From Erigeron canadensis (Eukaryota > Streptophyta > Magnoliopsida > Asterales > Asteraceae): 64,000 nt of DNA. This document shows, piece after piece, positions 20,633 through 33,271 of the stretch. The first letter of the stretch is position 1. Each line of letters starts with the position of its first letter. The position numbers were made by a program, and so were the translations under genes. Under the pieces are notes generated by a model. That model ran no database searches and was not told where the DNA came from. It saw only the letters and a list, made by a program, of their open reading frames with translations. Location: NCBI RefSeq assembly GCF_010389155.1, contig NC_057769.1:26722735-26786734 (forward strand), written 5' to 3'.

Positions 20633-21034
20633 AATGTTTTAAATACCGATCCGGGATATGATATTTTTCCAATATTTTCACTATTTAATATCTGTCAGTA
20701 TTTTCAGTATTTTCCGATATTATCATTCTGGTATTTCCGGTATTTTAATATTTTTTGAATTTTTTTAAAAATTATTTTTATGATACTTTAATGTTATTTT
20801 TTGTTGTTTGTGAACTTTAAAAGCTTATATTTTGTTATAAAATACTTATTTGGTATTATTTTTATATTGATTATACTTTTATTTTGACTATTTTCGTTAA
20901 ATTGTGACAAGTTTTGTAATTTTTTTATCAAAAAAATTAAATAATATAAAATAGTCATACCGGCCGGTATTTCCGGTAATACCGGAAAAATATTCTACAC
21001 CGGTATAAATAAAATACCGGTTTTTTAAAACATT
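20633..21034. mobile_element. MITE with AATGTTTTAAA ends
   Basis: Ends AATGTTTTAAATACCG and, inverted, AATGTTTTAAAAAACCGG. Both flanks contain GGTACC close to the ends, a possible target duplication with small changes. The interior repeats GGTATTTCC/CCGG motifs. No coding capacity. Confidence 0.5.
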
Positions 21035-21853
21035 AATGGTACCTGAACGTTTTGTTTTTCATGTTGGTGCAGTCAAAGATAACGGGTCAGGTATTTAAGA
21101 TCCACCCGTAGTTATTAAACTCTTACAAACGCGTCAACTCACTAGGTATCGTGTTTTTGTCCAGACTCGAGTCGTTTTGTGAACTTAGACCAGTCACAAA
21201 CTTATAACTATTATTTTTTGATAATTAATACGGTTATGTATTATATTTTTTGCTACATTATTTTATGTGTTATCTATATAGTTTTAATTCTTTTATTGCA
21301 AATATAGAGATAAATTTTAAGTTTATTACTCAAATCTATTGAATATTTAATATTTTGGTAACTCTATTAGTATAATGAACTTTTATTTTGGTCCTAAAAT
21401 CGTCACATATATATATAGTTATATACTATATTATGTAATATTTAAAAATATCTTGATTTTTACTAGTCGAGTCGAAAGTTACGAGTCAACAACTATGGAT
21501 CCACCTATTTTTCAATCTCAGTTCTCATATTTTATATTTGTGGGGTGGATTAATATTGTGTTTTTTCGATAATCTTGAGTTTCATCTTACAATTACGTGT
21601 AACTTAAGAATAAAAGTTTGATATAACATCATTAAAAAGAAAAACATTATTTTTTTATTTTTTTTAGAACGGTATAAGGAAAGAAAAATATTTTTATTGT
21701 TTTTAAAATGCATATTCAAAACTTTTATAATCTAATTATATATATATATATATAGGTTAAGGGTATAATAAAACAACTACTAACCTAAAACAAATAAGAC
21801 ACCATACAAAATAGACATCTGGCATGCGGGTATTTCAAAATGGTATATAGTTT

Positions 21854-23480
21854 TGTAACACCCTAATATTTTAAGGTAAAAGAAAATTAACCATTTTCAT
21901 AGTTTTGGCATTAAATTAATTTCCTAGTATTTTGTTTTGAGATAAGGGTTAATTTAGTTGGAACTTTAATGACTAGCGGGTATTTTACCCACAAAATATA
22001 GAATGGGACGTGGCTATCAGGAAATAAGCCAGCCAATTCATCCTCATGACTCATAGTTTCCTACTTCAAAATTCTACTCTTCACCTAACTATCTTATTTT
22101 CTCAATTCTTCCAAAGTACATGCAATTGAATCTTCAATCTATAAATTAAAGAACCTTAATCTTTGAACAATAACAACAATCACCACCAATTGAATAAGAA
22201 ATTGAAATTTGAGGGTTGTGTGGAGGTGGTGGTGACCGAAATTCTCAAGAAGAAAAGGGGGAAGAATTGTGATTGAAAGCCCTAATCTTTTGTCTTTCAT
22301 TTTTGATGTATTGATTTCTTAACCCTAGTTTTATTTGTTATTGAAATTTAGGGTTCTTAACCTTAGAATTTGGGGGGTTTTTGTTAATTGAGAATTTCAA
22401 GAAGAACCCTAATATTTTGAATTGAGAATTTGTTAGTTTGATTTAAAGAGTTGTTGATAATGAAAAATCCCCCATAATAAGATATTCATTTTTGGTAGTG
22501 TTTGGCTAGAAATCATGAAATAAAGTTCTATCATGAAGATTTAGAGTTTGTTGGAAAAGTGTTTAGTAGCCAAACACCATAATCTTAGAGTTGTTAAATG
22601 CAACTAGACGTTTGTAAGTAGTTGAGTCATGGAACTCATAGATAATATGTGTTTATTCAATGTATAGGTGTTGAAGAGTGAGTTGTTGACCTTGTAGCCT
22701 TATTGTGTCAACTAGCCAAGTTTGAGGTGAGTGTATATGCATATAATCATGTTCTTGTTAATAAAGGTTATAGGTGGGTAAATTCTTATGACCCATGTAA
22801 TAGTTGTTAAATAGAACTAGTAGGTGGGCAAATTCCTACTGGTCAATTGTTTGTAAGAGCTAGTAGGTGGGTAAATTCCTACTAGCCATATTGTCCATGG
22901 CCATGTTAAAAATGAATGTATGTTATTTGATTTGTATGAAAAGGGCTAGCTTGCTAGGCTTATATGGTGCTTGATACACAAAGTTGAAATGGCATGATTA
23001 TGATCATATGTGTATGCATTCACTAAGCGTTGCTTATGTTTTAGTTGTTTAACTCTTTTATAGGAGTTGGTAGTAGTAAAGGCAAGGAAGCTTTAGAGTG
23101 AAGTTCAAGTGAAGGTTCTTGTCATCGCTAAGGTTGGCAAGTTGGATAAATTTGAGAGTAGATAGTCCCTTTTGGTACCCATTGGCTCTTGATACTTGAT
23201 CTTTGGTCAATTATTTTTTGATGAACTTCTGAAAAGTTGTGGTTGCGTTGGAAACGTTGGTAATGATAGAATTTGTGACTAAATTAACAATTACCCAAGT
23301 AGGGTTATCATCCCGCTTGTGAAATTTTGTAGTCAAAGGTCTTGTAAAAAGGAAGGATTTCAATGTATTGGTGATTTATGTGTTTCAAATGTCATGTTTT
23401 AGAATTTGGAAATGTTGAAGTTGAATTGGTGTTTTGGATTATAACAAATTGAGTCAAATGTAGGAAAACCTGATTTTGAT
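21854..23480 (+). mobile_element. LTR-like repeat (possible solo gypsy LTR)
   Basis: Starts TGTAACACCCTAATATT, a start found in many plant Ty3/gypsy LTRs, and contains CATTCACTAAGCGTTGCTTA, a motif recurrent near the polyadenylation region of such LTRs. No gag or pol and no clean right edge or target duplication could be found, so the right coordinate is approximate. It could alternatively be transcribed non-coding host sequence. Confidence 0.4.
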
Positions 23481-23514
23481 CAAGTAGTTTGCTGCATTTT
23501 GACCCAAAGCACAA

Positions 23515-23706
23515 GTGGTTAAAAACCAACTAAAACCACAAGTGGTTAAAAACCAACTAAAACCGAAAAACCGAACCGAAATAGACCGAAACCGAAAAAA
23601 CCAAGGCCCAATGGTTTTAGTTTTTAAAAACCGAATTATAATGGTTCGGTTTCGGTTTCAGTTTTGGTCAAAAACCGACCCAAACCGAACCGTACTCACC
23701 CCTAAA
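23515..23706. mobile_element. hAT-type MITE end
   Basis: Rich in AACCGAACCGAAA/GGTTCGGTTTCGG and ending, inverted, in TTTAGGGGTGAGTACGGTTC, a form common at the ends of plant hAT-like MITEs. The left end is not preserved. Bases 23707-24267 show nothing recognisable. Confidence 0.4.
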
Positions 23707-24267
23707 GTAAACTGCATATGCAACAAAGAAATTTTTTTTAACAAATAATCCTTTTATCTTAAATAATAAACATCTTCGGCCCCTGAAATTTATCTTGTTA
23801 CAACTAATATTTATGCATATATGATATCCCCTTGATTTAAAGATGAAAATAAAATGAAATGATATAAAATGAAATGATGTTTCAATTGATTTTGTTTCAA
23901 AAAAAAATTACTCATTTTTGTTGTCATTTGAAAGTAAGACAACATTATTTCCAAGCATTTCCTTTGTTGTATAATTCAAACTCAAAAACATACTGGCAAT
24001 GGGCGTTAGTGGCACTTCATATATTATTTTCACCCTTCCTTTTTTCCCGGGATGTCATTGTCTTATATCGAATTCTAACTACATTTAATTTTCAATTCAT
24101 TAAAATTTCAGTCCTTATATGTTAATTTTGAGCAAATCTGATCTAATAATAATAGAAAGTTGTTGTGGATTTTTTAGGCCCAAATCTATTTAACGAGTTC
24201 AAAACTAAATCCAAAATAGCAAGATGTGACATTGGACCAAAAATATACTCCGTATATATTAGTTGGG

Positions 24268-24593
24268 GCCTTTTCTTGAGAAACTATTTTTTTTTAAAGA
24301 ACTCCTAAACTTTATATTGTGATCATATGGTTTTTGTTTATTCACATGTGAAACGTTATAAAAACATATGTTGTTAAAGAAATTTTTTTCAAAACCTTAT
24401 ATATAGCAGTTTATCACATGTGAACAAAAAACATGAACAAATTCATTCACAAGTTCACAAAAGTCTATTTTAAAGGTTTCTTAAAAAAGTTTCTTCTACA
24501 ACATACATTTTTATATTATTTCACATGTGAATGAACAAAAAAAACATGTGAACAAATACATATTTAAGAGTTCTCATGGTTCTCAAAATAAGG
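24268..24593. mobile_element. Foldback element with CACATGTGAA repeats
   Basis: Loose inverted ends (CCTTTTCTTGAGAAAC against CCTTATTTTGAGAACC) and repeated internal TTCACATGTGAA palindromes. Same style as the foldback at 12446-12771. Confidence 0.45.
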
Positions 24594-24630
24594 AAACTCT
24601 ATATTAGTTTATGTTTTATCTATGTCCACT

Positions 24631-24899
24631 TAGGCTATCTCCAATGCTAAGGACGCCTTAGGCGTCCTTGAGCTGCTACATCATATTCTTACAAATCCTT
24701 ATACATCCTTACAAATCCTTCAAATCCTATAATTTTATCTCTAACTATACAAACATCCTTACATATCATTTTACCTCCACTAAATACAAAAATATATTAG
24801 GTAAGAACAAATAAAAACATGCTCTTAGGTAAAAGCAGCCTTTAAAAAATCCTTAATTTTGAACAAGTTTCAACAGCAAAGAAATTAGAGATAGCCTTA
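24631..24899. mobile_element. MITE with GGCTATCTCCAATGC-type ends
   Basis: Left end TTAGGCTATCTCCAATGC, right end inverted TAAGGCTATCTCTAAT. The interior holds short direct repeats CATCCTTACAAATCC. This end sequence is widespread in plant MITEs. Confidence 0.55.
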
Positions 24900-25695
24900 G
24901 GACTGACCGCGTGCCATCAATTGCAAACAACGACGGTACGTGTTAATAAAAAGGGATCTATCTATTAAATAACTTGAGTGGGTCCATTTCTGGATCAAAT
25001 GCAATTTTGTTTTGAAAGTTGTTAGAATTGTGTAGCCAGTCACACAAATCCAAGGATCATATTTGTTGGTGTTTGGAAAGTTGTTATAATATCGGTGACA
25101 TTATAAAAGGAAAAAGAACTACCAAGTACCATTCTACCACTACTATAGTCTTTTATGAGTTTTAACTCTTAATATCTCAAGTATATGAGAAAGGTTAAAA
25201 AGTACGAGTACCAGTAAAGAAGTTTTCAAATTTGATCTACTTTACCGATCGAAAAGAACCTACGGCCTCAACAAAATATCTTGTGAATTATGAGGCAGAC
25301 TACCATTATTAACCTAAATACCAAACTGATTACAAAGTACAAACGTACATAAGTACTACAGTCAATGACTCCAAAATTAGTACATAACTACAAAACCACA
25401 ACTAAAAGTAAAAGGACAAGCCCCTGTAAGCTGAGATGTCCCAACTAATTCTCCCCAACTAGCTAGCTACATATAATTACCAAATTAATTTGCCATTTCC
25501 ATGTATTGCTTCATCAATCATGCAATTCCGAAGAGATCAGCCGTTCCATGATATGGTAAATCCTTTTATGTGTATTCCGATGTGTTTTATCCTTTATCCA
25601 TGCATGTAGTAGTGATGAGAGATCATGAGGTTAATTTGGAAGTCGAAATTAATTAGACAATCATGAACATACATACCTCCGGAGCTACCGTCTAT
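24900..25695. other. Intergenic and probable TNL2 3' region
   Basis: No gene seen. The part near 25680 matches sequence downstream of the TNL1 C-terminal exon (TTGGAGAAAGCTCTAAATGA), showing that the duplication of the two genes included their 3' ends. Confidence 0.4.
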
Positions 25696-27696
25696 TTAAA
25701 TAGGACTTTTCCTCTTGGAGAAAGCTCTAAATGAAGGGGCGCTCTTTTCTGATAAATAATAGAGTATTTAAGAAAAATAAAATGCCAGTAATAATACATT
25801 AAAATTATTGTTCAAATATCCGGATTAAATAAAGCAGAAACACTGTTATCCAAATGAACAGCCAAGTGCATATCTGTTGTGGATCACCACTGCGTTCTTG
25901 GCACACATAGGCAGAATATAAAAGTTCTGGTTCTACTTTCTAATCTTTTATTCAAAATAAAAACTGACATGTACCTTTATATTTGGAGGTGTATCCAAAG
26001 AACCTCGGTGGCGGGAATTTAATGAATTTTCGTGTAAATCCTCCGTGATATAGGATGTATTCTCCGGTTGTTGTTACAAAAAAAGAAAGATCGCCACCAA
26101 TTATGTGATTCCATGACTTGTAATATTCCAACGCATGTTCCATGCTTCCATCTTCATACACAAAGCTCACCCCACAATTCTTTGTATTAAGTTGGTCATG
26201 TTGTCCGTACTCTCTTATGGTAATAATTACTTGATCACCAGGTTCCATTTCATTCATCCCAAACATCCAGTGGCTTAAATATGTTAACCACTCTCCACCT
26301 ACATCGATTCTATCACTACAATGCTTGTATCTCCAGGTGTGGTTTTTTGTTACATTACTTATTTCGATTGTTGGCAATTCAGATAATCGATCAACTGGAT
26401 ATCCAAAAGTCTCGATTAAGTGTGGAGAGTATTTTTCATACCACTTCCTCCTCTGCACGTAACAAAAATTCAGACCTCTGAGCTGCTTTTTAGGAGATGA
26501 AGGGATTGTAAATGAGAATGGTGTCTTCTGGCTGCTTATACTCCAACTAATCCAATCTGGCATCTCTTTCCTTCCATAAATTGTGCTGAATATTCCAAAC
26601 TCATAATACATCTGCTCAAAATCTCAAAAATTACAATCCAGCCTAATTAAGTAATAGCACAAACAAAGCTCATTAATTAACTAGCTAGAAAATACCTGGA
26701 TTTGAGATTGCTCTACTCCTCTACTATGATGATAAGTTCGAACATGCTTATTATTAAGGAAGTCTAAGTTAGTCCATCCCAAATTAGATAATACCTTTTC
26801 CTCAACACCTTCCAGTGGTTCGATTTTCACCATCCCTTCTATTTCATATGACCAAGGTCGGAATGAAGATGAACCAACATCTATACTGATTGGAGACATA
26901 TTTGGATCAAATGAAATTCTCTGTAACAAAGGCTTAGCTGAAGTTACATATACCCTTTCAGGTAACTTATAGTCCATCCAAATGATCAACCGTCTTAGAG
27001 TACATGGAGGATGATCGATTGACATCAGAGTTTTACAGCAGTCCATGCTAAGTTTTTCAAGCCTACAAAAGCTTCTTACACAGTTAGGCATAGAAACGAT
27101 AGGATTCATATCTAAACATATATCCTTTAACCCAGATAGGCAGCTCAAGTCCGTCGGAAAAGATTCGTTGGATAATCTATTTTTTGCAAGAGATAATCTT
27201 ACTAACGAGCTCGGTAAGGAAATTACAAAGGAATTCAAAGCACTTGGTATATCCTCCAAAATGGAAGAGTAGGTAATGCAACCATCTAGCAATAGTGTTT
27301 TAACCTTTTTCAGCTTGCGTATTGCTGTAGGAAGCTTTTCTAACTTGAGACAGTAACTAAGATCAATGTGGACAAGTTCAACACATTCCTCAAGTGATTC
27401 ACAAATCTCAACCAAGCGTTTGCAATTTCTAACTATTAACCTCTCAAGTGTAAGGAGTTTGTAAAAGTTACCGAGTTCATGAAGTTGTTTGCAGAAACTC
27501 AGATCAAGAATCTTCAATGATCCAAGGATTTTTTTGTCTTTTGAACACGGTCCAATCAACTGTTTAAGTGAAGATGTGAGTTAAGATAATTGAAATTCTA
27601 TTTACCTCACGATAAAGTAATGCAGCTTAAGTTGTACTTTGATGCAGCTTAAATTTTTTTCAATTAATTTCTCATAAGAACTCCCCCCACCCCCCT

Positions 27697-27752
<56 letters not shown>

Positions 27753-30700
27753 AAATATATAGGGTAACACTCCGGTGAAAACACTCTTAAAATAAGAACG
27801 GTGAGAACACCTTAAAAACATCATTTTGATGCATTAAAAGTCCATAAAACTAACATATTGCATAACTAATTATCATTATTTAAGTGTTTAACAACACATT
27901 CATCCGTCAAAATCGAAATAATCATGTTTTTTGTTTTGTGCATCCATCTTGGATGCATATTCATCGAAATGATGCATCCAACAAAAAACGTGATTTTTTC
28001 GATTTTGATGAATCAATGTGTTGTTAAACACTTAAATAATGATAATTAGTTATGCACTATGTCAGTTTTATAGACTTTTAATGCATCAAAAAATGATGTT
28101 TTTAAGGTGTTCTCACTGTTCTTATTTTAAAACTGTTCTTATTTGATTGTCCCTATATATATATATATATGGCATTTTGGTAATTAGGTAGAGATGTTAA
28201 TTTCAATTTAGTAATAAGAATAAAAAAATCTGCCCCTATTTAATTCTTTATCCACCAGGCCAGAGGCCACCAATATATCTAGCCTTGTGATGTGCAGGTA
28301 ACAAGCACTTATCCTTCCCCCGTCTCTAAAAATAACCTAGCCGCCTCCCTATTTTTTTATACACACCAAGGTTCATATAGCATGTTGGCTAGGAGATTTG
28401 AAACAAGCTAGAGAGATCAAATCAAGAACGATCAAGCAAATTTAGCAAGAAACGACATCAAGATTAAGGGGGTCAATGTTGGATTAATCTTAAGGTTTTG
28501 GGTGAAGCACGAGTCAAGTCAGTTCGGATCAAAAACTAGTTGGGTCTAAATGGGTCATGGATTGGCAAGCAGGCACGTGAACAAGTGGTCTAGTTTGTTG
28601 ACCGGGTATTATACAAAAAAGTTGATCAGTGGTGGCAACAGGGAATGACCAGGTAAAGAGATCAAAATGGAGTGGGCAACCGGTCTACATCTAGCTTGTG
28701 GGATGTTTTGTTTTGCAATCTATTTTGGATATTTTATTATCTATTGCATGGTAAAGTAGTGGTCTTTTGTACCCTTTTTCATGGAATAAGATATAGTAAC
28801 ATTGCAGAGAAAGTTTACTCTCATTTGGTGAGTTTGTGTGTGATCTGGGGCTGATATCCAACACATACCGCATGAGCTAAAGCTCAAAAATACTAACTAT
28901 ATATTCGAAGTTGATTTTTTCTAACTTTTACCTTTTGCCCACCCTCACATGGTTGAGGATTACAACTAGTACTACACGTGCCAAATGATTCGATATTGCT
29001 TCGTGACATGTCCAGAACAACCAGCTTCTCCATTGGTATGTCTGAAGGTATCGACTTTAGAGGGAATCCATGCATACGCAGCCATCTTAGTTCTTCTGGA
29101 AAATTCTCATAAGACCCACTGAGTTGCACATAGTTGAGATGTAGTATCATTAAATTATCCATATTTCTAAAGGCATCTGTATTCAGACCACAAAACTTCT
29201 CTTTTTCAAGCATTCTCGTGTCAAGGACGAGGCCTTTAAGTTTTTCAGTACCCTGAGAAGAAAGGATAACGCAGATTAATAGTTACGAAAACTATTACAT
29301 ATCTAAGACAATAAACTTAGTAAATAAACTTCCTTTTCTTACCTTTTTCCTTTTCAACACTTTAAATGACTCATCATGACACCACAATCGACTGCGCTTT
29401 CCAGGATGATCGGGTGATTCTTCACGTACTAAAGCTTTCGCCAAATCTTGAAGTAGTTGATGCATCATCAACTTCTTACCCCATCCAATACTAAGAAGGC
29501 ATCTCTCGATGAGATTCGGTATTCCAGATATTGTGTTTATATTACACGCCTTTAGTATTTTCTCGCTAATCTCTCGATCTAATCCAACAAAAAAACAAGC
29601 AATATGCTTAAATAATTCCTTATCATTGGGGAATGGCAAGGAATCGAAACTCATCTGCAAGACGGTCCTTATATCCGAATGAGTTTCATTCTTTAAGCTT
29701 TCTATGCATGCTTCCCAATAAGGTATATCTCGATTATATAGAGACTTTCCAAGAACTTCAAGCGCCAATGGATGTCCTTCACAGTACTTCACAAGCTTTT
29801 GTATAACCTTTTCATAACCTTCTTTGGGATCTTTGCATTTGAATGCATGAAGACGTAATAGCTGTAGTGCTGCAGTTTCATATAAGCCTTTAATTTCAAG
29901 CTTTGTATGCTTGGGGTTAACTTTTGATTTGAAAAGTGCACACCTGTCTATCAATGAAGCGTTCCTTGTTGTTATTATTATTTTGCTACCCGGATAAAAA
30001 CCTTTGTTTCCAACTAACGCATCCAACTGGTCAAAACTGTCAATATCATCAAGAATTAAATAAACCTTCACACGGGCTAATGTTTTCTCAATCTTGGAGG
30101 TGTATACATGCGGATCGTGAACTTGTAGCTTGTCCCTTTTTAAGATGTCACCATAAAGTTGCTTTTGTACATCAAGCAATCCATTATAATTTCCAGTACA
30201 TCTTAAATTGATACCTTCAATAAAGCTGCTCCTGTCAAATGTATGAGAGTGCAAGTGGAAGACATATTTGGCCAAAGATGTCTTCCCAATCCCACCCATG
30301 CCAACAATTGTGAGAATGTCAGCACTATGACTGGAAGAACCATCTGTCAACCACGACGTGATTTCTTCAACGTGACAGCTCCTCCCAATAAGGAGTGGCA
30401 AAGTATTACTCAAGGGTACACCTAATCTTTGGCGGATTTCAGTAACAATTTCTTCAATAAACTCTGTCTCTTTCCTGAAAAATGATTTCAATGAGAAAAC
30501 TAACCAACGGCATTGGTAAAGCGGAATTGGGGTGACTATCAACCTTGAGGTTATGGCCTCAAGTCTCCCTTAACACAATTAGTATAACAAACATCATCCA
30601 ACTATAAATCTCAATTAGGTGTGTTTTGATACCAAACCTCATGAGCCGGTATGAGAAAGAACTAAAAAGGTGTAGAAAGTGATTACCTGCCCTTGACGTC

Positions 30701-31204
30701 TTTTCCTTTTAAGTCGGCGACCTCTGTCAGTGCTTTCTTCCATCTATCCAACTTTTGACACCATCGAACTCTTTCCTCTGCGTTTGTTTCGGCCTCCATC
30801 TTCTTCCGTCTGTGGTCTTCCATAGCATCCCCAAAGCTGTTCTGTTGCTTCCTTACATGGGTGGGGTCAACATGATAGAAGATGGGGATCACAATATGGT
30901 CAGAGACCCGACGTTGGTCAAGGATCAATGCCAGCTCATCAAGACACCATGTGGAAGTGGGGTAATTCTTGGACAACACTATAACAGAAGCCCTTGATGA
31001 TCTGATGGCATCCTCCAGCTCAGGTTTCAGGTCTTCCCCTGTTTCGATCTCTTCATCATCTAAAAAGGTATCTATATCGGCATCAATCAGGGCATTGTAG
31101 AGGTGATCGGTGAAATTGTTACGAGTATCGGAACCTCTGAAACTTAAAAATACGTCATATCTTTGACTTGTGGATCCTTGGTCAATATCACTCAGAATAA
31201 CCAT
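25696..31204 (-). CDS. TNL2: TIR-NBS-LRR resistance protein
   Basis: Six exons (minus strand): 31204-30687 TIR, 30474-29343 NBS, 29252-28932, 27559-26696 LRR, 26611-25975 C-JID-like, 25724-25696. Phases close, giving 1166 aa. TIR: YDVFLSFRGSDTR, catalytic Glu90 in WCLDEL. NBS: GMGGIGKT, kinase-2 LILDD, IITTRN, CEGHPLALEVLG, MHQ in place of MHD. Exon 3 encodes the conserved TNL piece GLVLDTRMLEKEKFCGLNTDAF and the first LRR. The LRR exon has about 8-10 irregular repeats; exon 5 starts MYYEFGIFSTIYG and is the post-LRR C-JID-like domain. The last exon adds AFSKRKSPI. At the exon 4 acceptor TNL1 and TNL3 use an AG three bases upstream that is AA here; the next CAG keeps the frame. Closest relative of TNL1. 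No break seen; predicted functional. Confidence 0.85.
27697..27752. repeat. CT then TA microsatellite in TNL2 intron 3
   Basis: About 20 CT units, interrupted once by TTT, followed by about 8 TA units. It directly precedes the foldback element. Confidence 0.85.
27761..28154. mobile_element. Foldback element, near-perfect hairpin, in TNL2 intron 3
   Basis: The arms of about 185 bp are almost identical in inverted orientation, from AAAATAAGAACGGTGAGAAC inward through TTAAGTGTTTAACAACACAT to a loop near 27945. The flanks are TA-rich. The high arm identity indicates a young insertion. It is transcribed as part of the TNL2 pre-mRNA. Confidence 0.75.
28160..28931 (-). other. Remainder of TNL2 intron 3
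   Basis: No exon seen between the foldback element and exon 3. A tract around 28330-28560 is less AT-rich and resembles LTR-like or transcribed repeat sequence, but shows no coding motif. Confidence 0.35.
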
Positions 31205-32067
31205 TCTTTACTAGTGATATGACTATTCTGGTAAAAGTTGATCTGCCAAGTGATAGGTCGTACACTCTTAGTTACTTACAAAATGGTTTCAAAATTATGA
31301 GTTAAAGCTGTTGATTTTGTGAGTAGAATTGCTATACATATAGGACTTTTCATTTTGATTTGGAGAATGAAGAAATTTTGGGGGAACAATAAAGAAAGTT
31401 GATTGATTGATTCATTGGGGGTTTTGATCTGGTGAAATGGAATGAATGAACGAACGAAAAGTCAACCCTCTTTTCTTGCGGGAATGTGGATATTTAACGA
31501 ACGAAAAGCTTTCCATCCATATTTAAATTAAATTCCCATTTAAATGTAATTGAAAAAAAAAATTTAAGAGAAAGTTAAGGATAACATACCGTATAAAAAT
31601 ACGAGATATTAAAAATAATTACAAATAAGCAAAAATCGTAATTATTATTTGAATAAAAATGTCATGTAGGATTTTTTATATACTCTCTTAATTATATTTA
31701 AAGATTAAAATTAAATGCATAAAAAGTATTATATTTTAGATTAAGAAAACCAACCTTTATATTTCTATACAAATTTTAATAATCTAATTAATGTTTACCA
31801 ATAATCCTTACGGTTATATTAGCAAATTGAATTTTTATACTATAATATAGATAAATTGATTTTAGTATTTCATTACTAATTGATTTTAGTGATTGATAAA
31901 TTATTTTTTTATTCACTTCTCGGAAACATGTAGAGGGCGATAAGTGACACGAACATGTTATGACCACTCAAACATGCATTCAAAAATATTATCATGTAAG
32001 TATAGAAAAAAAAAATGATAAGGCTAGAAACCTATATTAATATGCTTTATTAGTTGTATCATTTTAG
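31205..32067. other. TNL2 upstream region
   Basis: A TTGACT W-box lies on the minus strand at 31460-31465, about 255 bp before the ATG. The remainder (31520-32067) is AT-rich with no gene seen. Confidence 0.4.
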
Positions 32068-32443
32068 TGGGTGTTTGGTAATATGAAATGAAAATGATAT
32101 AAAAATAATGGAATCAAATAGGTAGAAGTGAGAATCATTTATATTCTCATCATTTCTTTCAAAATGGTGAGGAATGATAAAAATGAAATCAAGTTATCTT
32201 TTTTTTTCATGGGTTTTTATTCTAGTTAATTTTAATTATTTATGTTATGATAGAATATTTATATTTTTTAAAATTATTTTTATATTAATTTGTTTATTTT
32301 TTATATTTTTCTTATATTCATTCTCTTTTTGTACCAAACAATAAAATCTTTTCTTTTCCTAAATACTCATTTTCTTTTCTATCATTTCTATTCATTAATC
32401 CATTTTTATTTTACTATGATTTCATCCTACCAAACACCGTCTT
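32068..32443. mobile_element. MITE with GGTGTTTGGTA ends
   Basis: Left end GGGTGTTTGGTAATATGAAA, right end inverted ACGGTGTTTGGTAGGATGAA. AT-rich interior without coding capacity. Ends of this form are common in hAT-like MITEs of eudicots. Confidence 0.6.
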
Positions 32444-32871
32444 AGCATCTTCGAAAATCTCATTAAATTACATAATCTTAATAACAATAAAAACTTTGAA
32501 GACGGCCACAAAATATATTCGGATTAAAAAGCGTATTTTAAGTTAGAGTTTGCTAATCTATATTTATACTATATTATAAAACAAATTCCATTTTCAACAT
32601 TCAACATTAAATGTTAAGTTTCAAAAATTTATCAGAATCACATTACACCAATAACCTACACTACTCACGGCCGCCATCACCACCAATCATCGTCGCTACC
32701 ACCGTCGCCACCAAGACCGATCGTCGTCGCACGTCGCCACCGCTACTACGGTCACCGCATTTCATCATCACTACCCATCACCATTGTCGTCATTACACTT
32801 TTGCGTCGCACGAGAACCATTGTAGTGACAATACAAAATAATTATAATTTTGTTATAAAATTTAGAGTTTA
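32444..32871. other. Intergenic, triplet-rich
   Basis: Contains a possible Helitron 5' end (TCTATATTTATACTATATTA at 32557, after an A) without a matching 3' end, and a CGTCGC/CACCAC-rich stretch (32665-32820) that makes short false open frames. Confidence 0.35.
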
Positions 32872-33090
32872 TTGCAAAATTGGTCCATGTGGTTTACACA
32901 TTTTAGTAATGGTGGTCCCTTTTCAAGTGTCATCAAGTCTTCACATGGTGGTTACGTGCAGACTTAACGATATCCACAAACGGTCCTATTAAAATGGAAT
33001 AAATCTTGAAAAAAAATTTCAAAATAAGACCCCGTTGCAACGATACTTGAAAATAGACCTCATTGTGTAAACCACAGACCAATTTTGCAA
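32872..33090. mobile_element. MITE with TTGCAAAATTGGTC ends
   Basis: Left end TTGCAAAATTGGTCCATGTG and right end inverted TTGCAAAATTGGTCTGTGG. It lies 180 bp upstream of the FCLY ATG and so forms part of that promoter region. Confidence 0.6.
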
Positions 33091-33271
33091 TTAATTTTAA
33101 ATTTTAAAATATTTAAAATTTCATTAGAAAAAACCCTTTTGATCACAGAAAAAGGAGAACAGGTCTTCGGCCTTGTTTGACTTCTTCGGTTAACCAAAAA
33201 ACACTTGGAAAACATACAAACGAAACCCACACATTTCCAAATCCTTAACCTTATTATCGGTCGCAATAAAC

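Noticed and set aside
32611..32841. Open frame with HH/PP/TT runs
   Set aside because: Product of a CACCAC/CGTCGC triplet-rich tract without promoter or homologue.
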